A stretch of 64,000 bases of DNA from Henricia sp. BOLD:AAB3569 (lineage: Eukaryota > Echinodermata > Asteroidea > Spinulosida > Echinasteridae): positions 496,001 to 560,000 of the forward strand of contig JBBELK010000386.1 in assembly GCA_037783545.1 (NCBI GenBank), read 5' to 3'. Every line of letters starts with the position of its first letter. Within the stretch, counting starts at the first letter, position 1. Shown here in pieces: positions 33,081 to 45,187 of the stretch. The notes beneath the pieces are model-generated. The model ran no database searches. It was not told where the DNA came from and saw nothing but the letters and a program-made list of their open reading frames with translations. Both the position numbers and the translations under genes were made by a program.

Positions 33081-33337
33081 TGGAGTGACTTACCCCTCAT
33101 TTTCATGACGTCGTTCTAACAGCAACACAAAACGCACAGCCCACGCATTGGACGCCCCCCAGCTATGGCGGATATACAGGGAAAGAGACCTTAGTTAATG
33201 GATTGGTTTATAGGACCACCAATTTTTAAAGCAATAATACTGGTGTAAATCATCTTTTTTAGTTTTAGAACATCTTTTCACAACAAATTTGACATCCCCA
33301 CGATGTTTTAACTCCCCATGATTTTAACTCCAAATAA

Positions 33338-36300
33338 CTACACGGCGCTCTCCTGCGCGGAACGGGAGGGGCGGGGCACTATTGGTGGGACCGGTTCGGT
33401 GGCATGCAGTGGGCGGAGTACGGGCGACCGCGACGACAGAATCTGCGCAATCGTTAGCTGTTGACGCGCGTCACTGCTGCCGTCGTTATTGTCGCGGACC
33501 CCAATGGCGCGGAGGGAACGTAGTTTGGCAGAGGTCACAGCCTCGCCGTGGCGTAGTTGGAGCTTGGGTCCTCTTTTAATGCGATTGCCTTCTTTCACGA
33601 TCACGCCCGGAGATAACTCCATTGATTCAATCTGTCGGAGATTGGAACGAAAAATTAAAGACAGATTACAGAATTGTATAACTTTTACAAATGGCATAAT
33701 CGCCATGTACACTTAACTCACAATAAGTTAGGGATATTGGTATGTTGTCAAATTTATTTTGATATTTTTTTTTCTTCAAATGACATGTTTTCACCTATTC
33801 CTGTGACAAGGAGTGTCCGTCATGCAGATACAATTGTCTAATCATATACAAAATCATTAATGCAGAAATCATACCCTCAATAGAATATTTGAGCAATGGC
33901 TCTACACTCAAAATCACTGAACCGTGTCCCTGTGCTTTTGCAATGGTACTTTTTCTGACGGCCATGATGTTTAGAGCCAATTATTACGGCAACCCACTTC
34001 ACACTTTGGCTGTCTATAAGCATTGTTAATACACACTCACCAAAGGTGGGGGCAGTGGCGTAATTCCACCACTAACAGCGTTACTTTCATATGCAGTTTT
34101 CATAGCCATTGGCATTGTGTTGCTAGTCCCAAATGTCACACTGGTCGCAATAGGGCCTGCTGCTTTTAATGTTTGGCCTGTTGACACAAACAGAAAATAC
34201 ATAGGGCTCATTACATTTGATAACTATTTGACCCTATATTTTTGCACTTAAGTGAATTTCATTAGTCAATAGTACCCAGAAATACTAGCCATTGAATGAA
34301 ATTAATTTATCAAAACCTTTTTTATTTTTAACAAAATATAGGAGCAACTGTCAACTAAATTGAGTTTTGTTTTTGTTCAAATGTTTGTTTGAACTGCACA
34401 TTTTGTGTAACAGAAATATTATACTAGTCCATATGGGTCAATAGAAAAATTATATGGTCTTCAACAGGTTTCAAACTTGAAAAAAAGGTTAAATGTGACA
34501 AGAAAAGGATGGTGTTCCGAATAAAATGTGGCTGACCATTTCTGACGGAGTCGGTTTGTTCGACGATGCCCTTGCCCATAAGTCCATTGACGGTTTTCAG
34601 TGTTTTGTTTGTTCCGGAGACGTAGCGCCCGGTTCTCATCGCGAGAAGTCTCGCGTGGGCCGCTTCCACAGTTGGGTCAACGACAGTGAACTTAGTTCTC
34701 ACTCTGAAACAAGAAAACAGGGAAAAAAGAGCTATGAAAATCCAAGAAAATGGTAGCATGGGTTTGCTTGGAATCTTCGGGGAGATGTATTATAATTTGG
34801 GGCGATTCCAACATTTTAAAATCAATTTTAAACAAATTCTATTTTTTGAACGAAATTTAAAAAAATAAAATAAAATAAAACAAATATTAAAAATCTCGCA
34901 AACGTGATACAAGCCTCTGCCAATTCTTGCAATTTTGTCATTTCTGCATTCATTGATATATATTCAGAATTGCCAAGTACTTACTGGAATCACCAAGAGA
35001 CTTGATATCGATTCTAAAGAGGATTCTCCCAAGCCTAGCGCAAAGCATTCTACATAATATCTGGGCCATAGCATGTTTGTTTTTCTGTCTTGAATGTGAC
35101 AATAAATGAATTTGACGTAAAACATGGCTACCCCATGCATAATGGGGCGTAATCTTACCTGTGTGAGGGCAGCCTTTCTGGGTCTAACTTTATGACAGAG
35201 ACCACGTTGCCTTTCTCGTCGTAAGTGATGTCTTTACTTCCTGGAGGCCGGCCAGCTTGGACCTATTATGAAAGACGTCCCAAGTAATATTAAAGGCCAC
35301 TCTATCGTTTGCAAGATGAAACTTTATATGGATCCCTGGAATAAGGGCATTACATATCCAAAATAGTCTGCCGAAATTTCAGTTGCATAGATGCAGCAAT
35401 GCTTTGGAAAACCTTCAATATCCATGCATGGTTTTTGTGTCAATTGAACGTTAAAACAAAACCGAGTGTGCACACTCATTTACAAAAAAAAACACCTTTA
35501 GTTGTTAATTTCTTACAGACAGGTACTATTCATGTCACATTGCAAGTCACGTCATAAGTCACATTGGAAATCACAGGTCCTCTTGGACCTGGACATAATC
35601 ACCGAAGTAGAACAGTCTTGAAAGTGATTGGTCGTTCAGTGTCTTGTTAACTACAAGTTCGTTGTATTCAACAAACGTCTGATCAAGAATTGATATTTTA
35701 AATAATAATGTATTTCTCTTTTCGAAAGGGTACGCAGTATCCTTTTTGGGTACATTTTAGACAACATGCCAGTTGTCTAACTTCTAAACACAGTCGATAT
35801 TAGTTGTGTCTAAATTCTGTACATTGGCCGTTTTTAGTACCAAATATGGTTTAATTTTCGTCCACGTAGACTGCGAAATATCACAAAACTATGCGAACCA
35901 CACATGTGTTGATGTATTACCTTTAGTATTGAATGACAAGATGACGGCATGTGTTCCAGAAGTCCACGTTTTGTTTCCGGCGTTGGATCCCTAACCCCTT
36001 GCTCTGCAAGTGCTAGTTCTTTATCCGATTCATCGAGGGGCTTAGTAATGCTACGATTACCGGCTGACCTCAGTGGGCCGCGGTGTGGCTTGTACTTGAA
36101 TTTATGGGGCTTGGCTTCCGTTGGCTGAAAATACAATATGCGGAAAAGCAGCTTAAAGCTTGTATATACAGTACTGGCAATGTGGAGAATCTTGAACAAC
36201 CGTTTGGCCAGAAAAACTTAGCTTAAATGGAAGATAGAAGTTGTTCAAACTGTCAAATGATTCTGCTCGAGATATTTTTTTAATAAGAAAACAATAATTG

Positions 36301-38244
36301 AAGATGAATTTATATAAGTGCATGTGCACGTGAATTTTTTTGTAAGGGCGCTCTCATGTGATAAAAACTGGGCCCCTGACTACTTTGGTATTATGGTTCC
36401 ATTTTCTGTGCACTACAGCCGGGGAACCAGCCTAAATAGGACAGTGGCTTCACACTATTTCTTGAAAGCAGACACAGAGTTTTTCATTGTTTTTTTAGAT
36501 TGTAGACGAGGTACTGAGCCGACTTATACACAGGTTGGTTTTTATCATACACATACTCAATCATACATGGAGATAAATAACAGTTTTCATTTCCTTTAAA
36601 AAAGGAAAGGTCTACTTCTTTTTGCAAGGAATGGCGCATATTGCATTTTATTTCAGAAATCATTTCCACAGCTTTTTCCCCCCAAAACAAGGCTGTTATA
36701 TTCCTCGTACCTTTTTAGACACCTCCTTTGTTTCATTTTTATCGTCCTCTTTCGTATTTTCTTCCCGATCAGCCTCTGCGGGTTGTTTAACAGGGACGTA
36801 AGTCTCATCCGCTTCTGCTATTGTCCCCGTTTCATTTACAGATGTTGGCAGGTCTTGTAAGATCTCCGGTTCCGACATGTGACTGACGGATGTTACGTCA
36901 GTGTCTGGTTCAGATGCTGTGGCTGATAGAGCTGGCTGGGGCTGTCTAGGCACGGACCCTTGGGCCCATGCATCAGGTATGGATGGCTGCGGCTCTGAAT
37001 TTTGACAATTATATGCAAAATGTTTTGTAATTTTTTTATGCAAAACAGAAAAACAGAAAACATCGCTGAATACGTTTTAAAAACTTTGATATAAATATTA
37101 TGAAATGATGAATTAATAAAAGGATACTGGCATCCATACCACTAAATGGCACTAATTATGCAAGCTGTTTTTATGAATATTCCCTCCTTCGTCTAAATAT
37201 TTATTTAAACAGAAAACATACCATCTTCCTCCTGCCAAGTAAAATTTTCTTCAGGTTTTTCTTCTCCTTCGTCGCGTGCTAAAAACTGCCACTGAAATAA
37301 ACAGGATATATAAACAGAAAAATCCTTTGTTAAAAAACCTTGAAAATCCTTTATTAAATGTTTCCAATGAGAGCGCTATATACTTTTAAAAACCACCATT
37401 TTGAAAATGCGGTCACATGTATTTCTGAAAAGGACTAACGACAATGTATCGTACCTCAACAATCTGAAGTATAGCGTCTCTGGCTTGAGTCACAGTGTAC
37501 GGATAGAGTTGTTTCTGGATGTAGTTTTCGTAGATGATGTGCAGAGCGGAACTGACGATGTCACCGACGATTTCAACACTGAAATCTTCCCCTTCCTCCT
37601 TGTCCAATAACGTGCCCCTTTAACCAAAACATAAATCGGAAGAAGATTTTAGGTTGTAGGTACGTGCAACATTATTTTTGTCCAAATTTCAAAGGACACT
37701 GAAGCCAACTTAGTTCAAAATATGGTTTTTGGTGAATACAATAGACCTGTTCGGGGTTTTCGCACACAATGGAATTAGCATACTCATGTATATTCTGGTA
37801 CAACGGACCTTTGACATGTATAGTTTGGTTCCCGAGTAGATGGCATTCCGCAATAAGCGATAGGATTAGGAACCGGTCCATATTATGTCAAAGGTCCGCT
37901 GTACCAAAAATAAATGAGTACGCTAATTCCATTGTGAGCAAAAAAACCCCGAACAGGTCTATTAAAAGCCTCATGAAATTTAAGAGGATACCCAAGTTGC
38001 CCCGAGAAAGTTTATATCTTGAAGGGGCATCAAGGCCAACTTAGCAGTCCATGAGGCCATTGGCCTTGGTAACCTCAGTTTACGTTTCTTTTTTGGCCTA
38101 AACTTACCAGTCTGTTTCAGTGAATCTTCCAGGAATGACGTCTGTGTTGACCGGGGGCGCGGGCACCGTTGTACTACCCCCACGGTCCTTGTCCTTTTCT
38201 TTCATTTTATCGGCACGTGATTTTGAGACTGTAGCTCGAGACAT
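33338..38244 (-). CDS. C2orf81: C2orf81 homologue (uncharacterised conserved protein)
   Basis: Nine coding exons: 38244-38108, 37617-37455, 37291-37222, 36994-36711, 36124-35921, 35262-35159, 34703-34537, 34177-34041, 33631-33338. They sum to 1560 nt in frame (519 aa plus TAG). No enzymatic function is known for the family. The conserved N-terminal region is clear: SKSRADK, PGRFTETDW, then EEGEDFSVEIVGDIVSSAL, TQARDAILQIVE, WQFLARDEGEE and DAWAQGSVP, in the order I recall for vertebrate C2orf81. The middle exon (about residues 125-218) is acidic, disordered and poorly conserved. The exon ending at 34537 uses a weak donor (GTCAGC), the least certain junction. It lies head-to-head with ENKD1 across a promoter with an RFX-like X-box, hinting at cilium-linked expression. 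Confidence 0.85.
35290..35545. repeat. TTAA-family MITE, partial copy in C2orf81 intron
   Basis: It begins ttaaaggccactctatcgtt-tgcaagatgaaac, then ggatccctggaataagggc, aatatccatgcatggttttt, cacctttagttgttaattt. The right terminus is lost. Confidence 0.75.
35568..35715. repeat. Dispersed repeat with CCTCTTGGACCTGGA word
   Basis: Shares cctcttggacctgga, acagtcttgaaagtgatt, gttgtattcaacaaac with 47485-47620, where it continues the GGGTGCACCACT repeat. Probably one longer element in two states of decay. Confidence 0.65.
36225..36575. repeat. 350-bp dispersed repeat (copy in C2orf81 intron)
   Basis: Second copy of the repeat at 24785-25142, in the same orientation, with shared landmarks ctaaataggacagtggcttc and gtactgagccgacttataca. 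Confidence 0.75.
37739..37966. repeat. Fold-back element with ATAGACCTGTTCGGGGTTTT termini
   Basis: aatagacctgttcggggttt and cacaatggaattagc at the left are mirrored by gctaattccattgtg and aaccccgaacaggtctatt at the right. Inner gtacaacggacctttgacat / atgtcaaaggtccgctgtac style pairs extend the arms to about 85 bp. Confidence 0.9.
37975..38095. repeat. GGCCAA repeat, single inverted unit
   Basis: cttgaaggggcatcaaggcc, aacttagcagtccatgaggcc and attggccttggtaacc match the 32655-33080 array in reverse orientation. C2orf81 intron 1. Confidence 0.8.
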
Positions 38245-38970
38245 TTTCTCTTTAACTACAGTTTCTTTCACTTACTGAGCCTGTAACATGTGTAACATAA
38301 AGTTACAAAAAAGAAAGCAAAAATGATCAATAATAATACGCCTAGGCCTAGTAATATGTTTTTATAAAGTTTAATAAATTTTCATTAGCATACAATATGT
38401 GTTGTTTTGTTCGCTTTACAGTCACTTCGCCCCATTGCCATGATTGCCATTTTGCCCCACCCCCACTTCGCCACTTTGCCCCACTGATTACCCCTTCATT
38501 GCCCTTGGGCACTTCAAAATGGCTTAGGCCTACAACTTCATTTTTTCATGTTTTTACAGCAATCATTTTGGTTTTTACACGACTTTTGAGACTTTTTCAT
38601 TATAACGTTAAATGGTTTGTTCCTTCCTTGATGAACATGATGGAGGACTCGTGAGTCGCGTGTACCTTTCGTATTTACACGGATGCCGTGGACGCAGCCA
38701 CATGATGGCGCTGTTCGTTCGGTAAACGGCGCGGCATCGCGGCCAGGCGGCCGCGGCCGTACCGAAACTAAACTTTAAAACACACATTTCATAATTGTTA
38801 ATGTTAGTTTTTATCCAATTCGAATCCCATCTAACTTAGTACATCTTACATTTTGTGATGACATGGCAATTCTCGCTAAACCCTCCAGAAAACAATTTTT
38901 TTTTTTACAAGAGAACGATCACCAGATTTTACATTTTTATCATTTTTTGGTGATTCAAAATGGCGGCGGA

Positions 38971-38984
38971 GTTGCTATGGAAAC
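38971..38984. promoter_or_regulatory. RFX X-box-like site
   Basis: gttgctatggaaac fits the RFX half-site pair GTTRCC-N-RGYAAC/RAAAC (consensus RYYNYY-N1-3-RRNRAC). RFX factors drive many ciliary genes. It sits directly beside a YY1-like ATGGCGGC motif between C2orf81 and ENKD1, a ciliary/centriolar gene. Confidence 0.5.
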
Positions 38985-39499
38985 CCCGCATGGCATGCCA
39001 TTGGACAATGTCCAGCAATAAGACTGACGTCACGCAATGTTTTGTTGATATTTTCAAAATGGAGAGGCATGGTCGAAGAAACTAGGCCAGCTGGGTGTGT
39101 ACATTTTCCTCAAATTTCCGCGATTGTAAGTCAAACTAAACAAGATTCTACTACAGTTTTGTTGTACAATACGTACAGGCGAGAGTTTCACGTTGTTGGA
39201 AAACGAGTGTTTTGGCTTGCATTCATTGTGTGAATTGCAGTCGGAATCTAGTTTATACACACGGCGCCGTGTGCGCCGGCGAAGGCAAAGGTCAGAGGGT
39301 GAGAAATTTGAAGTTTTGGCCATCATTTTGTTTGTAAAATAACTCATAAGCCATCAGTAAATGCATATTTGATGGAAAAACCAAATTTATGTGGAAGAAC
39401 TGGATATATAGGCCTACACTTTTCCCCGGGAAAAAAGAGAGAAAAATCAGAAAAGAAAAAGAAAAAATCAGAATTTTCTCATTGAGAATGGGTGTTACT

Positions 39500-39905
39500 A
39501 TTTACCGGAAAACACTGGAAAACACACCGGAAAACATACTAAATACCGGAAAACACACTAAATAGGCCCCTACCGGAAAACACACCAAATACCTGAAAAC
39601 ACTGGAAAACATACTGAATACTGGAAAACACCGGACAACATTACTAAATACTGGAAAACACACTAAATACCGGAAAACACACTAAATACCAGAAAACACC
39701 CGGAAAACACTGGAAAACAAACACCGGAAAACACCAGTAAAACACCGGGTTGTTTTTCGACTATATTTTCGGGTGTTTCTGGGTATGTTTTGGGGAATTA
39801 TATTTGGGAGTTTTCCGGTATTTAATGCGTTTTCCAGTGTTTTCTTTTTTTGTGTTTTCTTTTTTGTGTTTTCCGGTATTTAGTATGTTTTCCGGTAAAT
39901 AGTAC
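39500..39905. repeat. CCGGAAAACAC(ACTAAATA) simple repeat with inverted tail
   Basis: Many variants of taccggaaaacacactaaa run to about 39745. The complementary ttttccggtatttagt then occurs at about 39790-39900, so the tract can fold back on itself. Confidence 0.85.
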
Positions 39906-40206
39906 TACCGGAAAGAATTCCGTTTACTGGTCCCACCAATTTCCTTTTTATGACTCAATACTAACCACTAAAACTGGGAAGTGAACAATTTCTTTGAAAA
40001 TAGGCTACTTAAACTTTTTCTGCCCTGTTCCATAGACTGCAGTGAATGGAAATCATACCTGATTTATATATCCCGGAAAATGAAATAAATAAATAAATAC
40101 CGTATTTGTGAATTGAGCAACGTAACAAACGGAGAAAGCCTAAATCTATATCCTTTAGGCTTTACCCAACGTTACACTTTTTCCTATAGGTTGACCATAT
40201 CCCAAA

Positions 40207-42996
40207 ATGATGCTATCAAGCCCCTACGCCACAGACCCTGCCTACGGAGGAAGCAAAGACCCTTGCTATGTAGACATAGACAGCAGTCAGAAGCCGAGAG
40301 TTCGACCAGAAGCTGATGAGATATACCATAAGAGCCAGGGTGTTATGGGAAGGTTGCTGCAAGTACAAGCGGAGCCGGTGTATAGACCACCCTCAAGACA
40401 AAGTAAAAATAAAAAACAAATATTCAAAACGTTGGTTTTAAATCAGCCCTATTAAAATCAACGTAAAATACTGATCGTAGAAATCAATTAAAATCAGCTA
40501 GCAGAGTTTTTGGAAATAACATATTTCTCTGACTTTTCAATTTTTTTTTCCAAATGTAAACAGAGCCAGAGCCTAAAGACTTCGGTTGTGACAACGTTCG
40601 CAAGATGCGACAAATTCAGTCGGCGAACAGACGCAAAAAACGCGAAGATGAAAAAGAAACTAAGAAGCCTGTAAAAGTCCTCCCTCAATCGGTCAAGTAT
40701 AAAGAAGTGTCGTCAAAAGTTGCTGAACATGTCAAGGTATTTTTTACCCGCCCATTTTTCCCATGGGTGTTGAGATTTTGATACCATATCAATTGTCATA
40801 TTTTTCTCATTACCATTCTGAAATTTTGCGCTTTCAATCCACATATTTTCAAGGATATTGTCAAAAAAACTTTTTTTGTAAACTAATTTATCCATTCCAT
40901 TCCATAAAGCAGTGCAATAATTACACCAACCTTTTTGCTTCCACATCCAAATTGGAGATTGCAAATTTCCTGTTTTCTTCCCATGGATAGTATTTTGGGA
41001 AGGTATTTTATATGATTGTTAGGTTAAAACGAAATCTGAACATGCTCGATTAAATAAAGCTCTCTGCGAATTCGCAAAGGCTCATGAAATAGAATGACAA
41101 AATTGGCCTTTGCGAATAGACACAGGTTTGATTGCAAATATCACATTTTTTGATTATTTCTTTAAGGTATTTTAGACAGTTATTAATAGGAACATTGTTT
41201 ATAATGCAAGTGATGTCTTGTTATTTTCAGCAACCTCCTCCAGAACCAAGACCATCATCAGCCAATTACTTGCGATCTCACAGCAGGACGGGCGGGACCC
41301 CAAAGGTCAGGGGAAGGTCACCTAGCCCCGCCCCTAGGCCTCAAACAGCGCCTGAGGTAAGCGCAATCTTCGTCACGACTTAAGCGAAATTTTGAAAACA
41401 TCCGCTGAAATTCATACACTACTTGTACTTCAAAGCTTGAGAGAATCCTTTCTGTAGTCAATTCAAAAATTGGTAATCGGAATCGCAATTCCATCTTTTG
41501 GAGGAATTGAATCCATTATCCTGGCGATTCCAGGAAGTACACGGCGATTCTGAATTTTAATAAATGCAGAAATCACAAAATTCCAAAATTGTTTGCAGTG
41601 TTTTAATCAGGTTTGCGAGTTATTTTCTTATTATTCCCCTTTTCAGGTAAAAGATACAGATGCCAATTTCATTGCCCACAACGCTCGTCTGGCAAGGAAC
41701 CATAAACCGCCTCGTCCCCCCTCGGCTATGGCCTCTGAGACGATAAAAATCAAGCAAATTAAAGCCATGCGAGAATATCAGAAAGGAGAAGTGCCAAAGT
41801 AGTAAGTATTAGGCAGAATTTTATCCGTGTTCAGATTTTTTTTCAAGAAAATGGATTTCGTTCTAACCTACCAATCATATAAAATACCTCCCCAGAATAC
41901 TATCCATGAGAAAAAAACAGGAAATCTTCAATTTGGATGTGGAAGCAAAAAAGGTTGGTGTAATCACTGCACTGCTTTATGGAACGGATTATTAGTTTAC
42001 AAAGCATTGGTGATTTTTTGGTGATATCATTGATTGAGAGCGCGAAATTTGAGAATGGTAATGAGAAAAATATGACAATTTATATGGTATTAAAATCTTA
42101 ACACCCATGATGAGAAAAACGGGGGTGCTCAAAATGTGATCTGGACACGCTCCTTTAAACTTTTCATGGTTCTCTATTGATCATGACGTTGATCGTAAGT
42201 TTTATAAGTTTTTTTGTCAGTTTACGTTGCTACTTCTAGAACCGTTTTGTTTGTCCTCTTTATAGCCTAAAGGGTCGGCAGAAACAATGGGCCAAGGAAG
42301 AAGACGAAAGAATACGCAGAATACCTGACCCTGACATGCCCCCTGGTCACAAGATGATGCCCAAAGAAGAACGTCTTAAGACACTACAAGTACTCAAAGA
42401 AAGTAAGATGATCGGACCTCTTAAACTGATTGAAATGTTTTTCTTGTGCATGTCAGACTTTGAGGGCTTGTAATGCTTCACGTATTCAAGTTGTTTGATT
42501 TTAAACACATGTTCTTCAAGCATCCTTGATGAAAGTGGAAATTCCTGAACAAAAAACTGATTGTAGTGCTATTCTCAATAAGCATGATAGATAAAAATAA
42601 TGTGGACATACTCAATGAGTACGTCCAAAACTGATTTTCTTTTTTATGTGCCACACTGACTGAGATCGAATGGAATTGCACTTCCATCAAGGATGCTTGA
42701 AGAACATGTGTTTAAAATCAAACAACTTGAATATGTGAAGCATTACAAGACCTCAAAGTCTCTGAAATGTGAATTTCTAGAATTGCCCAACTGTCCTAAT
42801 TTCATCCTCGCCTTTCCTCTTTGTAACTTTTCCAGAAGAGAAGCATCTCCAACAAGAACTCCACAAACTACCTCTGAAGGCAGAGACATATCGAGCCAAG
42901 ACAAGGGAAGCGGAGGTCAACTCGCAACTTGCCGAAGTCGAAGAAGCCATCAAAATCTTCTCCCGGTCGAAAGTATTCATCAAAATCGACAGCTGA
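40207..42996 (+). CDS. ENKD1: Enkurin domain-containing protein 1
   Basis: Six exons, 40207-40402, 40564-40736, 41231-41356, 41647-41801, 42266-42402 and 42836-42996, total 948 nt in frame (315 aa plus TGA; human ENKD1 is about 346 aa). The N-terminal part holds RPEADEIYHKSQGVMGRLL, followed by DFGCDNVRKMRQIQSANRR, a proline-rich linker, DANFIAHNARLAR, and a C-terminal enkurin-type domain: KGRQKQWAKEEDERIRRIPD, PPGHKMMPKEERL, then a charged helical end KAETYRAKTREAEVNSQL. In vertebrates ENKD1 is a microtubule-binding protein of centrioles and cilia. Coiled-coil-like charge patterning at the end fits microtubule or partner binding. Start choice: the first ATG (ATGATG) after the acceptor at 40190. 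It is tail-to-tail with P4HA and head-to-head with C2orf81. Introns 2, 4 and 5 carry repeats. Confidence 0.9.
40740..41040. repeat. Copy of the GGAGTGTGACCAG MITE family in ENKD1 intron 2
   Basis: Shares catgggtgttgagattttga, taccatatcaattgtcata, ctcattaccattctgaaatt and aagcagtgcaataattacac, in reverse, with 41820-42160. The termini are decayed. Confidence 0.7.
41820..42160. repeat. Copy of the GGAGTGTGACCAG MITE family in ENKD1 intron 4
   Basis: It carries ggatttcgttctaacctacc, aatcatataaaatacctccc and ends gtgatctggacacgctcctt-taa. Related to 11003-11370 and inverted relative to 40740-41040. Confidence 0.75.
42449..42770. repeat. Fold-back element in ENKD1 intron 5
   Basis: gacttt gagggcttgtaatgcttcac and gttgtttgattttaaacaca at the left are mirrored by tgtgtttaaaatcaaacaac and gtgaagcattacaagacctc-aaagtc at the right. 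Arms are about 95 bp and the centre about 130 bp. Confidence 0.9.
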
Positions 42997-45187
42997 TACC
43001 CGTGGAAACTTGGTAACAAAATATTGATATGAATATATGTTGATAAAAAATGATATGTCAGTTTAATATCTGTGCAGTTCGGAATATCGTGGGTTCAGAA
43101 ATCACGAAATGTTTTATTGAGTTTAGGAAAACTTCTCGCGGCAGGTCTTGACGATATGAGAATAAGGGACAGGAAACTCCGGTATCGATTCTGTCCGAAT
43201 TTTGAAGGGCACTGAGGCCAACTGGAGGGACACCATGGCCAACTTTGTTGCAAGTGTGTACTGGTTATTAGTGTATACAAGCCTCATGGAATTTAATAAG
43301 ATAGGGCATGCTAGCTAGGTTGGTTTCAAAAAGTGTATATCTTGAAGGGGCATCAGGGCCAACTCAGCAGGACATGAGGCCAGTGGCCTTGGTTAATGTC
43401 AGGCCTGGGATAGGGCATGCTGACCAAGTTGGCCTCAAAAAGTGTATATCTTAAAGGGGCATCGGGGCCAACTCAGCATAACCAAGGCTATTGGCCCCAG
43501 TTAAAGTCAAGGCAGTACTGTGGAACATGCATCTATTTGTACAAATATATAAAGAGATGTAAATATGGTGTACACAGGATATATACAAATCGTCATGACT
43601 GTTAACTCAATTTTGGCGAAGTTTCACATAATCAAGCCTTCGTACGCACATTTTTAGATAAAATTCTGTACATATTAAATCAGGCAATGAAATGGGATTC
43701 TGTGGTCTTATATGCACGCACAAAAAGAGGATCTTGTAAAAACAAGGGAATAATAAAACAAACAAAGCAGTCGGCAAATGCCTTTATGTAGTTTTTTATT
43801 CATACAATTGAGAAAATAGAATTAAGTAACAACAAAAACATGCTAAAGCACTTTTCACATCAATTCCTATACTTTTCATTACAGTGTTACATATCGAGCT
43901 ATAGCACATTTGCATAAAAATGTGATTTTAACTTTTGTGGGAAAAATGTACACAAACTTGATTTCTAAATTTTGGATGATTCGGGAGAATTTTACACATT
44001 GAATCAGCTTCAGGAAAAATCCAGCACATTTTCCACCATTGGAGTCAATTATCAAAGTTTGACCCTTTTTTCCCGTAGAATTCTGACATACAAAGCCATT
44101 TTTGAAAAAACTCCAGCATGTATTTCCTTGCTTAAAAATGAAATTTTTAAAGTCTCAAAAGGTTACTTTTGCAGTGAAAATATTTCCAAATAATGATCCC
44201 ACAACATTCTCTATGGCAAGTTTGAGATATTATACTTATTGCTTGTCAGATTTTTTTGTTACAGGCACTTGGGATTGAAATGTGCATGTCATGATACACT
44301 AAAAAGTACCTATCCAAATTCTATTTACAATAAAACTGCATTTAAACAGCACCAACTTCTGGAAATCCAAAAATAAAAATAATGTTGAATGTCCCCAGTT
44401 TTTACCATTAAGCGAGACTGAAATGTTTACCAAAAATTATAGATAAAATTTTTGGGTGCAATTTTAAAATTCAATATTATAAAATTACAAAGATGCATGA
44501 TTGTATTGAAAATTATATAGAAAATCTCTTTAAATTGATGGAAGAATGTTATTGTGTCAAAAACAATGAATATACACCAACCGGCCTCAAACGAGTGTTC
44601 TACTCTTTCCACAATTTTGTTTCCGCATTTTTCAGGCCCACCAAAGAAATTTACTTACATAAATTGTTAACTACCAAAAAGACATTACAAAACTTTACAA
44701 ATAACGCAACTGAAACAGCAAGAATTCTGGCCAAAAAAACTACTAATAAAACTGGAAACTTTAGTTGAAACCTTTAGTTTTTGTTATATGTGGAAGGACT
44801 TTATACTTTTAAAAGAAGAATTTGGAGTTGCAGTTCAACTTATCAATATTGAGATGTTTAGCACCTTTTCATTTCAAATCCACATTAAAAGAAAACCCAT
44901 CCGTTTTGGATGGAAATTTGCATCCTAAGCCAACAAATATCTTAACACTTTTAAGAGAATCGTCTGTTTCTGCAACAGAGTTAAACAAAAACAACCTCAA
45001 AGCATGCACTTTCAATAATAGTGACCCTTGCAATACCATAGTAAATTGCCAACTTCATACCAGTAAAAACAATTAGGATGATTTAATTATGTAGTCAATT
45101 ACTAAAATCAAAATGAGATACTCATTGCCAAAAAAACTCCATTAATATGACAATGTGGGGACAGAACCAAAACTACCGAGCGATCAT
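42997..45187. other. Tail-to-tail gap: probable 3' UTRs of ENKD1 and P4HA
   Basis: After the ENKD1 stop comes a GGCCAA repeat pair (43190-43515). An ENKD1-strand AATAAA lies at about 43751, and a P4HA-strand AATAAA (ttttatt on plus) at about 43795. The AT-rich, repeat-free 43800-45187 block then fits a long P4HA 3' UTR. No exon is seen. Confidence 0.5.
43190..43515. repeat. GGCCAA repeat, about 2.5 inverted units
   Basis: ggcatgctgaccaagttggc, ctcaaaaagtgtatatctt, aaggggcatcggggccaact, agtggccttggttaatgtca: reverse orientation to the 32655 array. Confidence 0.85.

Larger units (their letters stand above)
28945..33337. other. Intergenic region between P450 and C2orf81, no gene seen
   Basis: The P450 promoter must lie just right of 28944, but no clear TATA box is visible. 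Otherwise there are palindromic elements at 31017-31148, 31418-31575 and 31621-31823 and the GGCCAA-rich tandem array at 32655-33080. A solo end of the 18190 element lies at 33135-33185. Confidence 0.55.
38245..40206. promoter_or_regulatory. Divergent C2orf81/ENKD1 intergenic promoter region
   Basis: Two kilobases separate the start codons of the oppositely oriented genes. It includes GC/CpG-rich patches (38690-38765; 39245-39290), an aaaatggcggcgg YY1-like motif at 38957-38969, and an X-box-like site at 38971-38984. A possible 5' UTR donor for ENKD1 is gagggtgagaaa near 39297, with an acceptor at 40190 (tttcctatag). The right part holds a CCGGAAAACAC microsatellite at 39500-39905. Confidence 0.5.
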
